From Bryobacterales bacterium (lineage in GTDB: Bacteria > Acidobacteriota > Terriglobia > Bryobacterales > UBA6623), in contig JAPPMG010000088.1 in NCBI GenBank assembly GCA_028819215.1, positions 1-64,000 on the forward strand: a stretch of DNA of 64,000 nucleotides. Reading direction: 5' to 3'. The position numbers and the translations under genes are program-made. A model generated the notes under the pieces. The model had not been told where the DNA came from, did not search any database, and saw only the letters and a program-made list of their open reading frames with translations. This document shows, piece by piece, positions 13,001 to 22,000 of this stretch; positions within the stretch are counted from its first letter, which is position 1, and each line of letters begins with the position of its first letter.

Positions 13001-16000
13001 GACGCACCGCGCTCAGCGCGGAACACTTCCTCGCACCGGTCCATGGCCGTCCGAAAGACTGTCTCGGTCTCGTAGAGCTCGCGGCCCATCCCCGCCCACT
13101 GGCTCCCCTGCCCGGTATACAGGAAGGCGACCGGCCCTTTGACGGGTGAAGTTGCGGTGCGTTGCTTCACCGTTTCCAGCCGCTCCTCCAGAGAGGCGCG
13201 ATCGCTGAACACGACGCCCGAGCGGTGCGGGAAATGGCTCCGGCCCACCCCCGCCGTCCACGCCATGTCGGCGAGCGGGATGTCCTCCGAGAGGGCGGCC
13301 CGGTGCCGGTCCGCCAGCTCGCGGAGTGCGTCCTCGGACTTGCCGGACAGCGGAAGCAGGCGGTGCTGGCGGGGCGCGTCGGCCTGCCGGATGTGGCCAT
13401 CCGCACCCGACTCCGGCAGTGCGCCGACCTCGACGCGCGGCGCCTCGCGCCCCTCCGCATATCCCTCGATTACGACATGGGCGTTCGTGCCCGAGTATCC
13501 GAAGGAACTCACGGCGGCCCGCCGCGGCCGCCCCGCCTCCGGCCACGGCGTCTCCTTCGACGTCACCCGGACCGGAAGCTGCTCCCAGTCCATCCGCGGG
13601 TTCGGCCGCTCGAAGTGCAGGTGCCGCGGAATCTCCCCGGAGCGGATCGCCAGCACCGCCTTGATCAGCCCGGCCACGCCCGCCGCCGCCTCGAGGTGGC
13701 CCACGTTCGTCTTCACCGATCCGATCAGCAGAGGGCGCTCCGGGCTCCGGCCGCGGCCGTACACCGCGGCCGCCGCCTCCACCTCGACCGGGTCGCCCAG
13801 CTCGGTTCCCGTGCCGTGCGCCTCCAAATAGTCCACCGAGGAGGCCTCCACGCCCGCCCGCGATAGGGCCTCCTCGATCACGCGCTCCTGGGCGGGGCCG
13901 TTGGGCACGGTCAAGCCGGCGCTCGCGCCGTCTTGGTTCACCGCCGATCCGAGCACCACCGCAAGGATGCGGTCTCCCGCCGCCTCCGCGTCCGCAAGAC
14001 GCTTGAGCACAACCATCCCGCATCCCTCGCCACGCACGAACCCGTCGGCCGCCGCGTCGAAGGTCTTGCAGCGTCCATCCGCCGCGAGCATGCCAGCGTC
14101 GGTGAAGATCCGGGTGGCGGTCGACGTCAGGATCGCGTTCACCCCTCCCGCCAGCGCCAGGTCTGCCTCGCCTGCGCGTAGCGCCGCCGCCGCCTGATGC
14201 AGCGCGACTAGCGACGAGGAGCAAGCGGTGTCCACCGTGATGGCTGGACCCTCGAGGCCGAGCACGAAGGCGACCCGACCGACTGCGGCCGACGGGGCGA
14301 TGCCGGTGGACCTGTAGAGATTGGTCGACGGATCGTCGCCGAGTGTCGCGACCAGAGCCTCGTAATCGTGGCCCCACACTCCTCCATACACGCCGGTTCG
14401 GCTCCCGCGCAGCCGGTCCGGAGCGATCCCGGCGTCCTCAAGCGCCGCCCAGCTTGTCTCGAGCAGCATCCGCTGCTGGGGGTCCAGCAGTTCCGCCTCG
14501 ACCGGGGCGATCCGGAAGAAACCTGCGTCGAAGCGGTCCAGGCCCTCCACGTAGGCGCCGAACGGCCGCGCCGCGTCCGTCTCGGCATCCACGAAGAGCC
14601 CGTCCGGACGCCCCCTCGTCACCAGATCGGCCCCGGAGCAAAGCTGCGCCCAGAACGCCTCGGCGTCCGCCGCCCCGGGGAAGCGGCAGGCCATGCCCAC
14701 GATCGCGATGCGTTCGCCTTCGCGACGCCGCACGGACGGCGGGGCAGGCGACTGCGGTGTCTCGGCTTGCAGCCCGGCAACCTTGCCTGCGAGGTGTTCC
14801 GCCAAGCGGTCGATGTCGGGATGATCGAAAACCACGGTGCTCGAGACGACGAACGCTCCCCGGAAGGCCCGGTTGAGGCGGTTGCGAAGCTCGACCGCCA
14901 TCAGCGAGTCCATGCCCAGCCCGAAGAATCCCGCCGAGGGCGACGGGGCGGAGCGTAGGCGCAGGATCTGGACCACTTGTTGCTCGAGGAACCGAATCAG
15001 TCCATCCCGGCGTTCCTCAGGAGCGAGTCCCCGAAGCCGGCCTAGCAGGTCGTCTGAATCGGCGCCGGATCGGATCTCCGAGCGGCCCATCACTTCCGCG
15101 AGCCAAGGAGCTCGCACCGGGAGCGCCGACCAGTCGACGGACGCCGCCAGGCTGGTTCCGACGTCCTCGCGGACGAGCCGCACCAACGTCCGGATGGCCT
15201 GCTCCGAAGCCATCCACTCTTCACCGGAGTCGGCGAGCAGCCTCGCGCTGTGTTCGAGATCCTCTTTGGGTTTGGCGGTCTCAGACCATGGACCCCACGC
15301 AATGGCCTGCCCCGGCAGGCCCAGCGCCCGGCGGTGCCGCGCCAGCTGGTCGAGAAAGGCGTTGACCGCTGCGTGATTGGCCTGCCCCGAATTTCCGACG
15401 ACGCCCGACACGCTGGAGAAGAGCACGAACAGGTCGAGCTCGCGCCCGAGCGTTGCCCGGTGGAGTCGCCAAGCCCCCAGCACCTTGGGCCCGAGCACGC
15501 GCTCGAACCTCTCCCAGTCTTGGTTCGTCAGCGCTGCGTTAGCGAGCGCCCCGACGCTGTGGATCACCCCCGCCAGCGGCGGGAGATCGGCATCGATCCG
15601 CCCGAGCATCCCTGCCACCGCCGCCTCGTCCGTCACGTCGGCGATCTCGATATGCACCGCCGCACCGCCCTCCCGGAGCTCCGCAACCGCCGCCGCTGCT
15701 GCCGCATCGGGCGGACGGCGGCCGTTCAGTACGATGCTTCCGGCTCCCGCCGCCGCAAGCCAGCGCGCAACCTCGAGCCCGATTGCCCCGAGTCCCCCCG
15801 TGACCAGATAAGTCCGGTCCCCGCGCAGCCGGCCCGCGGCCAGCGCCGAGGGCACCAGCACGACTTTCCCGATATGGCGAGCCGCCTGCAACTCGCCGAG
15901 CGCGGCACCGGCCTCCGCCAGCGGCCAGCGAGTGAAGGGCAGGGGCTTGAGTTCCCCCGACGCGACACGCTCCATCACACTCCGAAGAACTGCCCCGAGC

Positions 16001-19000
16001 CGCTCCGGCTCGTCCCTCATGAGCCGGTCCAGCGCCAAGATCAGGTAGCGAACGTCCGGGCGGGCGCTCGCCATCTCCCCCGCGCTCCGGATGTTGCGCT
16101 TCCCGAGCTCGACAAAGGCCCCGCCCGGCGCAAGGCACGACAGGCTGGCCTCGATGAAACCCTCCCCGGAGAGGCTGTTCAGCACCATCGCCACTCCGGC
16201 CCCGCCGGTCGCTTCCAGAATCTGCTTCCCGAAGCCCGGCGAGCGGCTGTCGAACACCGCTTGCACTCCCAGAGAACGCAGGTACTCCTGCTTCGGCGCG
16301 CTCGCAGTCGCGTACACCTCGAGCCCCGCAGCTTGCGCCAGCCGGATCGCCGCGTGACCCACGCCCCCCGTGCCCGCATGGATCAGGACCCGCTCCCCCT
16401 TTTCCAGACCCGCATGCTCGAAGGCCAGTGCTGCGGTTACCGATGCCACCGGGATGGTCGCCAGCTCCGGTGCCGAATGCCCCGGCGGTGTCGGCGCCAC
16501 ATACTCGGCGTGCGTGATCACCTCGGGCCCGAACGCGCCAGATGCGAATCCTGCCACCCGGTCCCCCGTTTGGAGTTCACGCACACCCTCGCCGACCTCC
16601 ACGACCCGTCCGCACAGCTCGATGCCGAGCGCCTGATCGGCGTCCACCACCTGCATCCCCACCATCACGTCGTGGAAGTTCACCCCGGCCGCCTCAAGCC
16701 GTACCCGCACCTCGCCGGGACCCGGATCTGCCGCGGCAGCTTCGATGCGCACGCCGTCGAGCGCTCCGGTCGGATCGGCTGTCCAGCGCCACCCGCCGTC
16801 CTCCGGCAGTTCGACCCGTCCGGCGAACCGCGTCAGCCGCGCGACGAGTCGGTCTCCGCGCCGCCGGGCGATGCGCGTCTCGCCGTCTGGGAATAGCAGC
16901 TCGTCCGCCAGCGCGCCGGCGCACGGGGGAGCCTCGGGGTCGAGATCCAGCAGACGCGGCGTCAGATCTCCATGCTCGAAATCCACCCCGCCCGCGAAGC
17001 CCCACAGCAGGGCTCCGGGCAGGGCCCCGGAGCGCTCCCGGCCGATCACCTGGCCGCCCCGCGTCACGAACCACGTGCCGTTCACCGGCGACACGCCGGC
17101 GTCCGACATCCCTTGGACCAGCGCCAGCGCACTCGCCCCGATTTCCTGCGCGTCCGCTGCCAGTTCCGCGGTTGAGAGCTCCGCCGCATCGCGCCGCACG
17201 CTTTCCAAGTGCACGACGCCCCTCAGCGGCGCCTGCCCGTCCAGCGTTTCGAAGAAGGACCGCCATGACGTCCGATGCCCATCCGCCGGACCCGGCACCA
17301 CATCCTGTCCCCGCTGGCGGAGTTCCCGTGCGACAGCGTCGGAGAATGCTCCCGCTCCCGCCAGCACGAAACAACCCGGTCTGACCTGCACCTCCGACGG
17401 ACCCCGTGCCAGGATCAGCAGCGCCCCGGACGGATCCTCGACCAGGGACGTCTCCTCAAACCCGGCGTCCGTGAGGGCCTGCCGCCAGACCGGGGACGGG
17501 ACCAGCGCGTGGTCGGAGCGATACGCGTCCTGAAAGCGCCACCAGCCGGGCAGCAGCCCGAAGGTCAGGTCCAGCCATTCTTTGCGGGCAGTTTCTTCGA
17601 CGGCCATCAGCACGCCGGACGGCGCCAGCAGGTGCCGGCAGTGTGCAAGCGTCGCGCCCAAGTCGCGGGTGGCGTGCAGCACGTTCGCCGCCACCACGAG
17701 GTCATAGCCGTGGAGCGCGAACTCTTGGTCCGCCGGATCCCGTTCGATGTCGAGCGCTAGGAAGCGAAGGTCCACGCCGCGTTCGCCGAAGCGCCGCTCA
17801 GCGTCCGGGAAGAAGGCGGTCGAGATATCGGTGAAGGTGTATTCTGTCCGGCCGGCCGGCACGACCTCCAAGAGGGCGCCCGTGGTCGCGCCCGTGCCTG
17901 CGCCGACCTCGATCACGCGCAGCGGGCGTCCGTCCGGCAATCCGGCGATGGCCGCGCGCACCGCATCGGCGACCATGCCGTTCATCGCTCGCATGGCGGG
18001 TGACTCGCGGTACAGGCTGGCCGCTCCCGGATCCCCGCCGAAGAGCAGGTCCAGCGCATCGGCGCGGCCCCGGAGCACATCGGCGAGTGACTCCCCGCAG
18101 CGGCGCAGCACGCCCAGCTCGATCGATTCGGCTGCCGAGTCGCCGGCTCCCGCGTCGGGCCCGGCGGGCGCTTCCGGCACGGCTGCCACGTGCCAGCCGC
18201 CCTCCGGTTCCCGCCCGAGGGCCCCCATCTCCTCCAGCACCGCCAGCAAGCGGCCGAACAGCCGCCCGTGATCCTCCGTCACCTTGAGCCGGCGGCGCAG
18301 CTCGTCCGTCTCGAAACACTCTCCCGGACCGGGCTCCCATCCCAGTTCCCTGAATCCTCGCAGCAGCAGCCGGAGTGACTCCCGCTCCAGCTCGCGCCCC
18401 AGCGCCGCCAGCGACGCCCCGTCCCGTCCCGCCGTCTCGAGGTAGCCGTCGAACGCTCCCAGGCCGGACTCGACCTGCTGCGGCCCGGCCAGGAAGCCCG
18501 CCTCCCGCAGCCCCACCGCCGGCCCCTCGCGCCACACCACCTCGTGCAGCGTCTCTTCCACCCGCTGACCCAACAGGGCAGCCCGGCTCGTGCGCCTGAG
18601 CGCGAAGCCCTCGACGCGCGCCAGCTCCTCGCCCGTCTCCTTGTAAAGCCAGAAGTCGGCCCGGCGCGTCCCGCCTTCTCCGCCGCGATCGAGAGCTCGG
18701 CAGAAGACGCGCTCCGGCAGCGCCTCGTGCAGGACGAGGCGGTCCCAGCCGATCGGCAGCCATGTGCCGCCTGCTCCATCCGGCTCCGGGATCCCCCACA
18801 GCACCCGGAAACACGCATCGAGCAGTGCCGGATGCGCGAGCAGGTTCCGATCCTCGATTCCCGCCGGCAGCAGCACCTCGCCCAGTGCTTCGCCGTACCC
18901 CGACCAGAGCGTCACCAGGCCGAGGAAGGCCGGCCCGTACGCAACACCAACGCTGCCCGACTCGAGATCCGCGCCCACCTGGGCGAGGCTGGTCTTCAAC

Positions 19001-22000
19001 GCGCCGAGGTCTGCCGGCACGGACGCGGACGCGGCCAGCGGTGCCCAGCGGCCTTCGGCATGCGTCTCCCATTGGCCCGCGGCATCCCTGCTGACGACCC
19101 TCCAAGAGCGGTCCTTGCCGAGCGCCACCTGAACCAGCCGGTCCTCGTCGCCCAACAGCACGAGCGGACTCGTGATCGAGGTCTCCTCGAGGACGGCCCG
19201 TACTCTGTCGTGCGATTCCCGGAGCGCTTCACTCACTTGCGCCGCGTAGAGTGCACCGGGTGCGACGACCTCGCCAAACACTTGGTGGTCAGCAAGCCAC
19301 GCCGGATCCCGACTGTGCAGCCGTCTTTCGAAGGAGTGCTCGCCATCCGGGGAATCTCGCTGCACGCCGAGGAGTGCGTGTCCCGCCTCCGCCTCCAGAC
19401 GCTCCGAGGGGGGGGGCCAGTAGCGTTCCCCTTGGAAGGGATAGGTGGGCAGCGAGATCCGGCGGCGGCGTTCATCGGCAAACAGACCCTCAAAAGAAAT
19501 ATCGAGCCCTGCTTCGTACGCACCTGCCACTGCGCCGACAAAGTCCTCATTCCCACCGCCGTTGCGCCGCTGGCTCGGAATCGCCGTCGGCTTCGCGCTT
19601 TGCGGCCAAGCGAGCGCCGCCATCGGCCCCAGCACACCGTGCGGCCCGATCTCCACCAAGAGCCCCGCCTCCATCTCCGCCAGCGTCTGCACCGCTGTCG
19701 CGAACTGGACCGGTTCGCGCGCTTGGCGTCGCCAGTACTCTCCGTCAGGGGCACCCGCCAGCATGTGCCCGCTCAGATCGCTCACCAGCCGCACCGATGG
19801 GTCCGAGGCCTCCGGAGCCGCCTTCTCCAGATCCGCCAGCACCGGATCCATCGCCGCGCTGTGGAAGGCGTGGCTGGTCCTGAGCGGGTCCACCCGGATG
19901 CCGGCCTCGGCGAGTTCCTTGCCCAGAGCGGCGACCGCATCCCGCAGGCCGCTCACCACTTGGTGCGCACCGTTTTCGGCAGCCAGCGAGACGCCCTCCC
20001 GGAGTGCATCGCGCACCCGGTCCGCTGAAGCGAACACCGCCGCCATCGAGCCCTCTGCGGGAAGCGAGCCCATCAGCGCGCCGCGGCGCGTGGCGAACAG
20101 CATCCCTGTCTCGAGGTCGAAGGTCCCCGCGGCTGCGGCCGCCGCGATCTCTCCCACGCTGTGTCCGAAGACGACATCGGGCCGTATCCCCACGCTCGCC
20201 CAGAGCGCGGTGAGCCCACTCTCCAAGGCGTAGAGCGCAGGCTGCGTCCATTCGGTGTGGTCAAGCCTTTCGGAGTCTTCGAAGATCACCTCAAGCAGCG
20301 ACGCACCGCGCTCTGCCCGGAACACTTCCTCGCACCGGTCCATGGCCTTCCGAAAGACCGGCTCGGTCTCGTAGAGCTCGCGGCCCATCCCCGCCCACTG
20401 GCTCCCCTGTCCGGTATAGAGAAAGGCGACCGGACCTCCCGGCGCGCCGCCGACTGCGCTTTCCGCTTCCGCTATCCCTCGAAGCCCAGTTCCGAGGGAG
20501 GCGGCATCACGAAAGACCACCGCCGCACGGTGGCCGAGGTGGCTGCGCCCGGTCCCGGCCGTCCACGCCGCATCGGCTAGCCAAGAGGACCCACGTCCGG
20601 TGCGGTGCAAGTGGCGCACGTAGCGCCGGGCGAGATCTCGCACCGCCCTAGTGCTGGCACCGGAAAGCGGAAGCACCCGAAACGCCCGTGAAGAGCTATC
20701 CTGCTCGACCGTTGGCGCACTTGGAGTTTCCAAGACGAGGTGTGCGTTCGTCCCCGAATACCCGAACGAGCTGACCGCTGCCCGACGCGGGCGGCCCGCT
20801 TCCGTCCATGGTGTCGCCTTCCGGACCACCTCCAGAGGAAGATTCTTCCAGTCCAGCAGCGGGTTGGGCTCTTCGAAGTGCAGGTTGCGCGGGAGTAGGC
20901 CCTCCCGCATCGAGAGCAGCACCTTGATCACCCCGGCGACGCCAGCGGCGGCTTCGAGATGGCCTATGTTCGTCTTCACCGACCCCACTAGGAGCGGACG
21001 CTCCGCCTCCCGAGCATCCCCGTACGCCGAAGCCGCGGCCTCGAGCTCGATCGGATCCCCGAGGGGTGTTCCCGACCCGTGCGCCTCCAGATAGTCCACC
21101 GAAGCGGGCTCGACCGCCGCCCGCTCCAGCGCCTCCCGGATCACCCGCTCCTGAGCTTGCCCGTTCGGTGCGGTCAGACCCGCGCTGGCCCCGTCTTGGT
21201 TCACCGCGCTGCCCAGAATCAGGCCCAGCACCTGCCGGCCCGCGGCTTTCGCGTCGGACAATCGCTCCAGCGCTAGAAGCCCGCACCCCTCGCCCCGCAC
21301 GTACCCGTCAGCCGACGCGTCGAAAGTCTTGCACCGGCCGTCCGGTGCCAGTATTCCCGCCGCCGCGAACGCGTCCGTCACCTGAGATGTCAGGATCGTG
21401 TTCACGCCCCCCGCTAGGGCTAGGTCGATTTCACCCCTCTCCAGACTGGCGGTCGCTTGATGGATCGCTACCAAAGATCCGGAACACGCAGTGTCCAGCG
21501 CAATCGCCGGGCCCTCCAAGCCCAGCGTGTACGCAACGCGCCCAATGGCCGCTGAGAAACTCGATCCAGTCGAGCGATAGAGCCCGGGCGCGGTCTCCGC
21601 CACTAGGCTCTGGTAGTCGTTCGTGAACATCGCGGCATACACGCCGGTCCGGCTCCCTCTGAGGCATCCAGGCGCGATCCCCGCATCCTCGAGCGCCTCC
21701 CAGCTCACTTCTAGGAGGAGCCGCTGCTGGGGGTCCATCAGTTCCGCCTCCCTCGGCGCGATCCGGAAGAACTCGGCGTCGAAGCGGTCGAGTTCTGGCA
21801 GGTATGCCCCCCAAACCTCCGCTTCCCTGCCACGGCCCGCTCCCGGGAGCGGGCCGTCTGGGCGGCCGCGGGTCACTAGGTCGCGGCCCTCGGCCAAGCT
21901 CTTCCAAAACTCGTCCACTCCGCTGCCCCCGGGGAAGCGACAGCCGATCCCCACGACCGCGACCGGATCCCGTATCGGCACCCGTTGCCCTGACCTCATT

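Larger units (their letters stand above)
7420..14734 (-). other. PKS module 2: KS-AT-DH-MT-ER-KR-ACP, fully reducing and C-methylating
   Basis: KS about 14,715-13,440 with DTACSSSL; AT about 13,130-12,290 with GHSVGE and SHAFH (malonyl type); DH about 12,080-11,270 with HRVFGELVAP; C-methyltransferase about 10,980-10,250 with EIGAGTGATT; ER about 9,520-8,590; KR about 8,530-8,000 with an intact ANYAAANAF (Tyr codon 8,081-8,083); ACP near 7,600 with LGMDSL. All catalytic residues checked are present, so this module should add an alpha-methylated, fully saturated two-carbon unit. The position where B-type KRs have LDD reads LAN, so it is not a clear B-type KR. It is a mosaic: its DH and adjoining sequence match module 3 exactly, and its ER and half KR match module 1 exactly. 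Confidence 0.9.
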
